From the NCBI GenBank assembly GCA_019323555.1, contig JAHWHC010000076.1, positions 1 to 11,753 of the forward strand: 11,753 nucleotides of DNA. The letters are read 5' to 3'. The DNA comes from Candidatus Woesearchaeota archaeon (GTDB lineage Archaea; Nanobdellota; Nanobdellia; Woesearchaeales; ARS49). Positions within the stretch are counted from its first letter, which is position 1, and each line of letters starts with the position of its first letter. Under the pieces are notes generated by a model. That model did no database searches and had not been told where the DNA came from. It saw only the letters and a list, made by a program, of their open reading frames with translations. This document shows, piece by piece, positions 5,089 through 11,680 of the stretch. The position numbers were made by a program, and so were the translations under genes.

Positions 5089-6917
5089 ACAATAAAATCG
5101 TACCAGACACATCAGTAATAATAGAGGGCGCCCTAAGGCAGAAGATAGAGAAAGGAGAATTAAAAGGAAAAGAACTTCTGCTTCACGAAGCAGTATTTGC
5201 AGAACTAGAGCACCAAGCAAACCAGGGGCGATCAACAGGACTCATAGGACTTGACGAACTAAAGAAAATACAGGAAACTGCTGACAAAAACAAGGTAAAG
5301 ATAACAGTATCTGGCAAAAGACCAACCTCTTCTGAAATAAGATACGCAGGAACAGGAGAGATAGATGCCTTGATAAGACAATTAGCCTGGGATGAAGATG
5401 CAACACTAATGACATCAGACAAAGTGCAGGCTAAAGTGGGGGAAGCAAAAGGAATGTCTGTCATCCTAGTGCCAATGGAAACAGGCCCTAGAAAGAAAAT
5501 CAAGCTTGAAAGCTACTTTGATTTAACAACAATGTCTGTACACTTAAGAGAAAACGTGTATCCTATGGCTAAAAAAGGAGTTCCTGGAAAATGGGACTTT
5601 GTGCAACTGGCAAAAACAAAACTAACTGCAGATAAAATAAAAGACATAAGCCAGGAAATAATCGAAGAGGCAAGATCCAGAGCAGACGGATTCCTGGAAA
5701 TCGAGAGAGAGGGAAGCACAATAATCCAGCTAGGACCATACAGAATCGTAATCACAAGACCTCCGTTCTCAGACGGATGGGAGATAACAGCAGTAAAGCC
5801 AATCAAAAGACTAAGCTTAGCAGACTACAAACTGAGCGAGAAGATGCAGAAAAGAATCTCAGAGCAGGCAGAAGGAATACTTATAGCAGGAGCACCAGGA
5901 CACGGAAAAACAACATTTGCACAAGCCCTGTCTGAGTATTTTGCAGACCAGCAAAAAATTGTAAAAACAGTTGAGGCACCAAGGGACCTGGTTTTGCCTG
6001 ACACAATCACACAACTGGCAATAAGCAGAGGAACACCAGAGGAAGTGCATGATGTTTTATTATTATCAAGACCAGATTACACTGTATTTGATGAAATGAG
6101 AAACACACCAGACTTTCTTCTTTATTCTGACTTAAGATTGGCAGGAGTAGGAATGGTCGGGGTAATCCACGGAACAAATCCATTAGATGCAATACAGAGA
6201 TTTATCGGCAAATTAGAGCTAGGGGTGATACCCCACGTAATAGATACTCTTGTGTTTATCAGAAACGGGCAGATAGATAAAGTACTTGCAATAGAGATGA
6301 TGGTAAAAGTGCCGTCTGGAATGACTGAAGCAGACCTGGCAAGGCCAGTCATTGTGGTATCTGACTTTGAGAGCAACAAAGCAGTTGCAGAGATATATTC
6401 ATATGGAGAGGAGACAGTGGTAGTTCCTGTAAGTGAAACAGCAACGCAGATGTCTGGAGCAAAAAAACTAGCTGCAGATGCAATAGAGCGAGCAATGCAG
6501 AAATTCACAGACCAAATGAAGATAGAGATGCCTTCTGAACACAAGGCAATAGTCTACGTCCCAAAACAGTACATTGCAGGAATAATAGGAAAAGAAGGCA
6601 AAAACATCACAAGACTAGAGGAACAACTAGGAATCGGGCTGGACATCCGCGAACTAGGGGCAGAGGAAACTGCAGCAGAAAAACCAGAAGGAAAAGAAGT
6701 GCATCATGAACTAAACTTTGCAAGCAAATACATCGAGATATACCTTGGAGAGAACCTAAAAGGAACAGATGTAGACATCTATGTCTCAAATGAATACCTG
6801 GCCACATTCAACATAGGCAAAAAAGGACTAATCAGAATAAAGAAAAGCAATCCATTAGGAAAAGCAATAATGAATGCCCAGAAATACGGGGAGAAGATAA
6901 GAATCTTCAAATCCTAG
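5085..6917 (+). CDS. PIN domain - VirB11/PilT-like ATPase - KH protein (PINA family)
   Basis: The 610-residue protein joins three modules. An N-terminal PIN nuclease-like domain (about 1-130) keeps the acidic residues D8 (PDTS), E40/E42 (AELEH), D94 (GEIDA) and D112 (TSDK). A secretion-ATPase-like RecA core follows with Walker A GAPGHGKT (269-276), Walker B-like YTVFDEMR (332-339) and the conserved GMVGVIHGTNPLDAIQRFI stretch (356-374). A C-terminal KH domain (about 485-525) has the loop GIIGKEGKN (499-507), then an acidic linker and a basic tail, GKKGLIRIKKSN. Relatives are widespread in archaea; the Sulfolobus PINA protein is a hexameric ATPase reported to promote Holliday-junction branch migration with Hjc and Hjm. 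KH plus PIN would also suit an RNA role. It starts in the pyrH stop codon and overlaps the convergent small gene by 11 bp at its end. Confidence 0.93.
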   Translation: MNNKIVPDTSVIIEGALRQKIEKGELKGKELLLHEAVFAELEHQANQGRSTGLIGLDELKKIQETADKNKVKITVSGKRPTSSEIRYAGTGEIDALIRQLAWDEDATLMTSDKVQAKVGEAKGMSVILVPMETGPRKKIKLESYFDLTTMSVHLRENVYPMAKKGVPGKWDFVQLAKTKLTADKIKDISQEIIEEARSRADGFLEIEREGSTIIQLGPYRIVITRPPFSDGWEITAVKPIKRLSLADYKLSEKMQKRISEQAEGILIAGAPGHGKTTFAQALSEYFADQQKIVKTVEAPRDLVLPDTITQLAISRGTPEEVHDVLLLSRPDYTVFDEMRNTPDFLLYSDLRLAGVGMVGVIHGTNPLDAIQRFIGKLELGVIPHVIDTLVFIRNGQIDKVLAIEMMVKVPSGMTEADLARPVIVVSDFESNKAVAEIYSYGEETVVVPVSETATQMSGAKKLAADAIERAMQKFTDQMKIEMPSEHKAIVYVPKQYIAGIIGKEGKNITRLEEQLGIGLDIRELGAEETAAEKPEGKEVHHELNFASKYIEIYLGENLKGTDVDIYVSNEYLATFNIGKKGLIRIKKSNPLGKAIMNAQKYGEKIRIFKS

Positions 6918-7170
6918 TGCCATAAAGAACCTTGGCAATAGCATAAGGCTTGTCATGTTCTGGAATATTATCAGCATAACAGATATATTTGCAAACCTTG
7001 CTGTGCATTCCCTGAGGAATCTTGCCATCAGAAATACCGCATGCCCTCATGGCATTTGCAACCACCTCACAAACAAAAGCATTCTTGCCAGAATCCTCCC
7101 GTAATTCCTGCACAAGACGCTCTCCCTTCTCTTTGTTCATCACCAAAACAGTAGGTCTCTTAGGCAACAT
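6907..7170 (-). CDS. Small cysteine-containing protein, unknown function
   Basis: I do not recognise this 87-residue protein. It has no signal peptide or membrane segment. Four cysteines occur as FVCEVVANAMRACGI (C34, C44) and VCKYICYAD (C60, C64), the latter a CxxxC pair, so metal binding is conceivable. The N-terminus TVLVMNKEKGERLVQELRED looks like a strand then a charged helix; the C-terminus is IPEHDKPYAIAKVLYGTRI. A Shine-Dalgarno sequence AAAGGTGGT directly precedes the ATG at 7170, and a TATA box at 7206-7213 predicts a 12-13 nt leader. An internal ATG at 7140 (residue 11) is an alternative start. It ends inside the convergent PIN-ATPase-KH gene (11 bp overlap) and is divergent from serS. 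The promoter and SD signals support a real gene. Confidence 0.7.
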   Translation of the reverse strand: MLPKRPTVLVMNKEKGERLVQELREDSGKNAFVCEVVANAMRACGISDGKIPQGMHSKVCKYICYADNIPEHDKPYAIAKVLYGTRI

Positions 7171-7213
7171 ACCACCTTTTTATAAAAATCCAAAAAACAA
7201 GGATGTTATATAA
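7171..7213 (-). promoter_or_regulatory. TATA box and Shine-Dalgarno site of the small cysteine protein
   Basis: Minus-strand TTATATAA (7206-7213) predicts a start near 7183; the leader then contains AAAGGTGGT (7171-7179) next to the ATG. A nearer TTTTTATA-like stretch (7182-7189) would place the RNA start inside the frame and favour the ATG at 7140. Confidence 0.5.
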
Positions 7214-7232
7214 GCTTTGTGACACAGAAAAG

Positions 7233-7240
7233 TATATATA
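7233..7240 (+). promoter_or_regulatory. TATA box of serS
   Basis: TATATATA is centred 26-27 bp before the ATG at 7263, predicting a leaderless mRNA. An earlier ATG at 7250 is out of frame and would lie upstream of the predicted RNA start. Confidence 0.65.
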
Positions 7241-7262
7241 CTATAAGCTATGAATCCAGAAT

Positions 7263-8543
7263 ATGTTTGACATAAATTTAGTTAGGGAAAAACCAGAATT
7301 AGTAAAGAAAAATCTCAAGAACAGATATGACCAAGAGATGATTCCAATAGTAGATGACCTGCTAAAAAAAGACGCTGAATGGAAAAAACTAAAGCATGAA
7401 AGCGATGCATTAAGAGCGCAAAGAAACCAGCTTTCTAAGAAAATAAATGAATTAAAAAAGCAGGGTAAAAAAGCAGACAAAGAGATAAAAGCAGCTGCAG
7501 AGATACCAGACAAAATAAAAGAAATAGAAGAAGTGATGAAAAACCTGGAGTGGGGCATAAGAAAATATCTGCTTAATCTACCAAACATGCTTGACTCATC
7601 TGTCCCAATCGGAGTGGATGAGAAAGACAACAAAGTCATTAAAACAGTAGGTAAGCCAAAAAAATTCACATTTGAGATAAAAGGGCACGGAGAACTTGCA
7701 GAAGAACTAGGAATTGCAGACTTTAAGAGATCAGCAAAAGTCTCTGGGGCAGGATTTTACTACATTAAAAATGAATTAGCGATACTGAACCAGGCATTAA
7801 TCAGATACACAATTGATTTCTTGATGAAAAAAGGCTTTGATTACATAGAACCGCCATTGATGCTAAGAAAAGCAGCATATGAAGGGGTTGTAGAGCTGGA
7901 TGACTTTGAAAACGTGATGTACAAAGCAGAAAAAGAAGACCTGTATTTCATTGCAACAAGCGAGCACAGCCTGATAGCACAATACATGGATGAAAACATC
8001 CCCATTGAACAACTGCCGCTTAAGCTGGCAGGATACAGCATGTGCTTCAGAAAAGAAATCGGAAGCCACGGCGTGGATACAAAAGGACTATTCAGGACAC
8101 ACCAATTCAACAAAATAGAACAGATAGTAATATGCAAGCCAAAAGAAGACATGCTATTATTCAATGAAATCCTGAAGAACTCTGCAGAATTAGTGAAAGG
8201 CCTTGGTTTGCCTTTCAGATTACTGGAGATGTGCTCTGGAGATCTAGGCAACCTGAAATCAAAACAAGTAGATGTTGAGGTATGGATGCCAAAACAAGGA
8301 ATATACCAAGAAGTAGGAAGCTGCAGCAACTGCACAGACTATCAAGCAAGAAGACTTAACATGAAAGCAATTGACAAAAAACTAGTTAAAACAAATGTTC
8401 ATACACTTAATAATACAGCAATCGCAACATCCAGAATACTTGTGGCCATATTAGAGAATTTCCAGAACAAAGACGGCTCTGTAGATATTCCTACTGTGCT
8501 GCATAAATACACAGGATTTAAAAAGATAAAACCTAAAAAGTGA
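7263..8543 (+). CDS. serS: Seryl-tRNA synthetase
   Basis: SerS charges tRNA-Ser (and tRNA-Sec where present) with serine. The 426-residue length matches the common, bacterial/eukaryal-like class II type, not the rare methanogen type. Residues 1-10 (MFDINLVREK) are the typical start, followed by the long two-helix antiparallel coiled-coil arm (about 28-103) that contacts the long variable arm of tRNA-Ser. The catalytic domain shows TSEHSL (232-237, serine-binding TxE), motif 2 in CFRKEIGSHGVDTKGLFRTHQF (261-282), GDLG (326-329), the EVGSCSNCTDYQARR stretch (350-364), and motif 3 NNTAIATSRILVAILENFQ (383-401) with R391. Its own TATA box fixes the ATG. One substrate, tRNA-Ser(GCT), is encoded in the same window. 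Confidence 0.97.
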   Translation: MFDINLVREKPELVKKNLKNRYDQEMIPIVDDLLKKDAEWKKLKHESDALRAQRNQLSKKINELKKQGKKADKEIKAAAEIPDKIKEIEEVMKNLEWGIRKYLLNLPNMLDSSVPIGVDEKDNKVIKTVGKPKKFTFEIKGHGELAEELGIADFKRSAKVSGAGFYYIKNELAILNQALIRYTIDFLMKKGFDYIEPPLMLRKAAYEGVVELDDFENVMYKAEKEDLYFIATSEHSLIAQYMDENIPIEQLPLKLAGYSMCFRKEIGSHGVDTKGLFRTHQFNKIEQIVICKPKEDMLLFNEILKNSAELVKGLGLPFRLLEMCSGDLGNLKSKQVDVEVWMPKQGIYQEVGSCSNCTDYQARRLNMKAIDKKLVKTNVHTLNNTAIATSRILVAILENFQNKDGSVDIPTVLHKYTGFKKIKPKK

Positions 8544-8560
8544 TTTCTCTACTACAATAA

Positions 8561-8574
8561 AGCTTAAATAAGCT
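8561..8574. promoter_or_regulatory. Palindromic TATA element of the Orc1/Cdc6-like gene
   Basis: CTTAAATA (8563-8570) is centred 26-27 bp before the ATG at 8593. It lies inside a perfect inverted repeat with arms AGCTTA and TAAGCT around AA, so the whole promoter core is symmetric. The same word AAGCTTAAATA is used as the TATA region of the MFS gene. Confidence 0.55.
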
Positions 8575-8592
8575 ACTAGATAATTTCAGGGT

Positions 8593-9654
8593 ATGAATTT
8601 ATTTGACGGCATATTGGGGGATGAAGAAAGCCTGTTCAAGAACGAGGATGCCTTAGATACTGAATTTGTCCCTAAACTACTTCCTTTTAGAGAAGGGCAG
8701 CAGAGAGAGATAATTTTGAGTATTAAGCCGCTTATGCAAAACAGGAATGGAAAGAATCTTTTCATCTGCGGCGCACCAGGAATAGGAAAAACAGCTGCAA
8801 CAAAATGGATATTCCGCGATTTAGAGTATAACACAGATGAAGTAGTTCCAATTTACATAAACTGCTGGCAGAAAAATACAACGTACAAGATAATAGTAGA
8901 CATATGCCACCAATTAGGGTATAAGTTTACTCAAAATAAAAATACAGAAGAATTGTTTAAGGTTGTGCAGAACATGGCAAACAGAAAGCCAATAGTTTTT
9001 GCATTTGATGAAATAGACAAAGTGGAAGATTTTGACTTTCTTTATTCTATCCTTAATGACATCTACAAGAAAAGCATATTCTTGATAACAAACTACAAAG
9101 AATGGCTGGATAAACTAGAAGACAGGATTAAATCCAGATTATTGCCAGAGATAATAGAATTCAAATCATATGATGAACGAGAGACCTCAGAAATTCTGAA
9201 ACAAAGAACAATGTATGCCTTTCTTCCAGGAGTACTAGATGACGCAGCATTTGAGCTGATATCAAAGACCTCTACTGAAAGAGGAGACATCAGGGCAGGA
9301 CTATACTTACTGCGAGAGGCAGGAAGAGTTGCAGAGAGCCAAAGCTCTAAAAAAATAACAGAAGAACACGCACAAAAAGCAATAGACAAAATAGAGGATT
9401 TTAAGATCAAAAAATCAACTGACCTAGATGAAGACACCAGACTGGTTTTGTCTATTGTCAAAGAGAACTCTGACAATAAAATAGGGGATTTATTCGAGAT
9501 CTACAAGAAAAAAGGCGGAACAGGAAGCTATAAGACTTTTCAGAGACGCATAGAGAAGCTTAACAAAGCACAATTCATCATTGCAAACAAAGTGACTGGA
9601 AAAGAAGGAAATACAACAATCCTTAGTTATGCAAAGAAATTAACTGAATTCTAA
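8593..9654 (+). CDS. Orc1/Cdc6-type AAA+ ATPase
   Basis: Orc1/Cdc6 proteins bind archaeal origins and help load the MCM helicase. The 353-residue protein shows AAA+ Walker A GAPGIGKT (60-67), Walker B IVFAFDEID (134-142), sensor 1 FLITNYKEW (163-171), an arginine-finger region DRIKSRLLPEIIEF (177-190) and sensor 2 GDIRAGLYLLREAG (231-244), then a C-terminal winged-helix-like part (about 280-350). Spacing and motif wording (LPFREGQ near 30-36, INCW at 89-92) match the Orc1/Cdc6 family; it is slightly shorter than the usual 380-410 residues. It follows serS after 49 bp with its own promoter and overlaps the convergent MFS gene by 4 bp. No origin-like repeats or long AT-rich spacer flank it here. 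A non-initiator paralogue is possible. Confidence 0.9.
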   Translation: MNLFDGILGDEESLFKNEDALDTEFVPKLLPFREGQQREIILSIKPLMQNRNGKNLFICGAPGIGKTAATKWIFRDLEYNTDEVVPIYINCWQKNTTYKIIVDICHQLGYKFTQNKNTEELFKVVQNMANRKPIVFAFDEIDKVEDFDFLYSILNDIYKKSIFLITNYKEWLDKLEDRIKSRLLPEIIEFKSYDERETSEILKQRTMYAFLPGVLDDAAFELISKTSTERGDIRAGLYLLREAGRVAESQSSKKITEEHAQKAIDKIEDFKIKKSTDLDEDTRLVLSIVKENSDNKIGDLFEIYKKKGGTGSYKTFQRRIEKLNKAQFIIANKVTGKEGNTTILSYAKKLTEF

Positions 9655-10841
9655 CGCTTTGCTGTAAAAGAAATCGCAGCGAAAATAAACATAATAACAG
9701 CAGTGCCATACCACAAACCATTAAAGCCGCCAATAAAAATCAAACCGGCTGCAATCAACGGAGCAACAACATTCGCAATCGGGTAAGACATCTTGAAAAT
9801 ACCATAAAACCGGTCCTCATCTTTTCGCTTAGCTGCCTTGAACAGGTATGCATCCTGCAAAGGCTCAATAAAAGCAGAACCTACATTCACAACCGCCATC
9901 AGAAACAAAACAACAGAAATCACAGGAGTGACGCTGAAAACAATAGTTATGCACCCAAGCAACAAGAAACCAAGCGCAAGAAACGGCCTCATGCCGTGCT
10001 TGTCAGCCAGATTTCCAACAAACTTCTCAAACAAAATAAGCGGAACAATACCTCCTGCAAGAACAATACCAACAACCTTATCGCTGTATCCTAACAAGGA
10101 GATATAGATAGGAAAATAAATCTCGTGAATAACCCACCAAAAGCTCAGACCAGTGCCAACCATAAAAACCTTCCACATCTCAGGAGCCTTGAAAAAATCA
10201 AACAAGTTCTTCTTGACAATACCTGTGAACGAATCTTTCTCCACAACATGCTCCAGGAACTCATGCTGAGTACGGTAATTGTACTGAAAAATTATGAATG
10301 TAATCAAATACATAAAGGCACTGAAAAGAAAGACAGAATTCCTAGAGACATAATCGCCTAAAAAACCGCCTATCAACGGGCCAACAAACCAGCCAACATT
10401 CGCATACAAGTAATACCTTCCTTCTGCTGCGCCAAGTTCACGTTCTGTAGCAAAATCCCTAACAAACAAAGCAAGAACCAGGCCAACAAACAAAGCAAAA
10501 ATAGACCTCAAAGACTCAATAAAATAAAAATGAAGGATCTGATTAGCAAAAGTGAACAAGAAAAGCAAACCAATAATTGCAAGCAAGCTGAGCTGAGTCA
10601 GGTAAATCCTAGAAACACGCTTCAAAACAATAGGACTCAGGAAAGTAACAACCAAGCCAATCAATGCAATAGCTGTAAAGAAAATACCGACCAAGGTCTC
10701 AGACTTAATAGTATCATCTATAATTAATGGAAATATTGTCCAAAACGCGGCATTGCCCAAACCAACTGTCAAAGCAAGCCAAGCAAACAGCTTACCTTTT
10801 GGCTGCATATGATGTGCGCTCAGTTTTCGAGTGAATTGCAT
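9651..10841 (-). CDS. Major facilitator superfamily transporter
   Basis: The 396-residue protein is hydrophobic throughout with about 12 membrane segments, starting with WLALTVGLGNAAFWTIFPLII (about 21-41), as for MFS carriers of normal length. The loop GNLADKHGMRP (between segments 8 and 9) matches the second-half motif A, and the middle holds a hydrophilic loop around EHVVEKDSFTGIVKKNLFDF separating the two six-helix halves. Substrate cannot be read from sequence; drug or sugar efflux types are typical guesses. It follows the TrmB-type regulator on the same strand after a 26-bp gap, so the regulator probably controls it. A TATA box overlapping the regulator's stop codon allows separate, leaderless expression. 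The stop overlaps the Orc1/Cdc6-like gene by 4 bp. Confidence 0.88.
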   Translation of the reverse strand: MQFTRKLSAHHMQPKGKLFAWLALTVGLGNAAFWTIFPLIIDDTIKSETLVGIFFTAIALIGLVVTFLSPIVLKRVSRIYLTQLSLLAIIGLLFLFTFANQILHFYFIESLRSIFALFVGLVLALFVRDFATERELGAAEGRYYLYANVGWFVGPLIGGFLGDYVSRNSVFLFSAFMYLITFIIFQYNYRTQHEFLEHVVEKDSFTGIVKKNLFDFFKAPEMWKVFMVGTGLSFWWVIHEIYFPIYISLLGYSDKVVGIVLAGGIVPLILFEKFVGNLADKHGMRPFLALGFLLLGCITIVFSVTPVISVVLFLMAVVNVGSAFIEPLQDAYLFKAAKRKDEDRFYGIFKMSYPIANVVAPLIAAGLIFIGGFNGLWYGTAVIMFIFAAISFTAKR

Positions 10842-10864
10842 TATATCTACCTGAAAATATAAAG

Positions 10865-10872
10865 TATTTAAG
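10865..10872 (-). promoter_or_regulatory. TATA box of the MFS transporter gene
   Basis: Minus-strand CTTAAATA is centred 27-28 bp before the ATG at 10841 and overlaps the stop codon of the TrmB-family gene (10868-10870). A second T/A-rich candidate (TTTATATT, near 10857-10864) would start RNA inside the frame and is less likely. Confidence 0.55.
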
Positions 10873-11581
10873 CTTTTTTAGAGATTTTCCACAAAACCTC
10901 AAAGTGATTTTTATAGGTCTGTGCAATTAATTTGTTTTTTATAATTATGATTAACGGTTTTTGCTTGATTAGATGAATTGCAACATAGTCACCAAATATA
11001 TTTGTTGTAGCTTCGCTGTCAATTTCTAAGAATCTATATTCAAAGCGCTTATATGTAAAAGGAGGCGTGCCTTTTAATTTAGAGTTTCCAATGATTCTTA
11101 CACGGATATTTGATTTCATAACCTGCTTGGCAATCCTGGGAATCTCGTACAATTCATAGAATGCCCTGCCAGTAGAACCAAAAGCACAATATTCTTTTGA
11201 TTTAAGCATTAAATTAACCATCACTCTCAAACCTTCTTTACCTTCATAAACATTGATTTCCTGAGGAATTTCCTGAATCTTCTCTATCTTCTTTAGCTCT
11301 GGAATCAGATCCTTGACAAATGCTTCTTTTTTACGTATAGGATTCAAAAGATTCTCTGGCTCTGAAGCAGAAAAGAACTTCTTATTTGCTTTAACAATGT
11401 AATTTACCAAGCCTTTTTCAATCAAATGATTAAGAACAGTATAAACCAGTGTTCTATCCATACCAATCTTCTTAGCTAAAGTGTTAGCAGAGCTAGAGCC
11501 GCGCTTAAGCAACTCTAAGTAAACTTTAGCTTCATTGCCTGTAAGCCCTGCTTTCTGAAGTCTTTCTTCAAATGCCACCAT
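10868..11581 (-). CDS. TrmB-family transcriptional regulator
   Basis: TrmB-type regulators are archaeal winged-helix proteins that often sense sugars and control transport and central carbon genes. The 237-residue protein has an N-terminal winged helix (about 5-72): AGLTGNEAKVYLELLKRGSSSANTLAKKIG, recognition helix MDRTLVYTVLNHLIEKGLV, and a wing with YIVKANKKFF. A helical coiled linker follows (78-105), then the effector-type domain beginning EINVYEGKEGLRVMVNLML (108-126) and ending FGDYVAIHLIKQKPLIIIIKNKLIAQTYKNHFEVLWK (196-232), as in the family. It lacks the large C-terminal sugar-binding domain of full-length TrmB (about 340 residues), so its ligand is unclear. A TATA box fixes the ATG at 11581, and a perfect palindrome just upstream suggests autoregulation. 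Confidence 0.88.
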   Translation of the reverse strand: MVAFEERLQKAGLTGNEAKVYLELLKRGSSSANTLAKKIGMDRTLVYTVLNHLIEKGLVNYIVKANKKFFSASEPENLLNPIRKKEAFVKDLIPELKKIEKIQEIPQEINVYEGKEGLRVMVNLMLKSKEYCAFGSTGRAFYELYEIPRIAKQVMKSNIRVRIIGNSKLKGTPPFTYKRFEYRFLEIDSEATTNIFGDYVAIHLIKQKPLIIIIKNKLIAQTYKNHFEVLWKISKKA

Positions 11582-11603
11582 ATTTAATATGAGATACAGG
11601 AAG

Positions 11604-11611
11604 TATATAAA
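11604..11611 (-). promoter_or_regulatory. TATA box of the TrmB-family regulator gene
   Basis: Minus-strand TTTATATA is centred 26-27 bp before the ATG at 11581, predicting a leaderless mRNA. The complement (TATATAAA) could also serve the plus-strand edge gene, with a start near 11634. Confidence 0.65.
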
Positions 11612-11614
11612 GTT

Positions 11615-11635
11615 GTTGTTATTCTTAATAACAAC
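11615..11635. repeat. 21-bp perfect inverted repeat upstream of the TrmB-family gene, likely operator
   Basis: Arms GTTGTTATT and AATAACAAC flank the spacer CTT. The repeat begins 3 bp upstream of the regulator's TATA box, over its BRE, where a bound dimer would block TFB. A dimeric winged-helix protein such as the adjacent regulator is the obvious candidate ligand; this is inference. Confidence 0.65.
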
Positions 11636-11643
11636 TATGATTT

Positions 11644-11670
11644 AAGTAGTTCTGAGGGGTAGAACTATTT
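11644..11670. repeat. Second inverted repeat, before the start of the edge gene
   Basis: Perfect 7-bp arms TAGTTCT (11647-11653) and AGAACTA (11661-11667) enclose GAGGGGT; if transcribed, the stem extends to 10 bp with one G:U pair. It ends exactly where the Shine-Dalgarno GGTGAT begins. It may be a second operator or an mRNA hairpin. Confidence 0.45.
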
Positions 11671-11680
11671 GGTGATTACG

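Noticed and set aside
7022..7213. Plus-strand 63-residue frame opposite the small cysteine protein
   Set aside because: It has no TATA or Shine-Dalgarno site at the right distance and low-complexity composition, whereas the minus-strand frame has both signals.
7231..7242. AGTATATATACT palindrome before serS as an operator
   Set aside because: It is an alternating A/T TATA box, which is self-complementary by composition; nothing outside it extends the symmetry.
8544..8592. Replication origin next to the Orc1/Cdc6-like gene
   Set aside because: The upstream spacer is only 49 bp and the downstream side overlaps another gene. I see no long AT-rich unwinding region or repeated origin-recognition boxes; the one palindrome there is the promoter.
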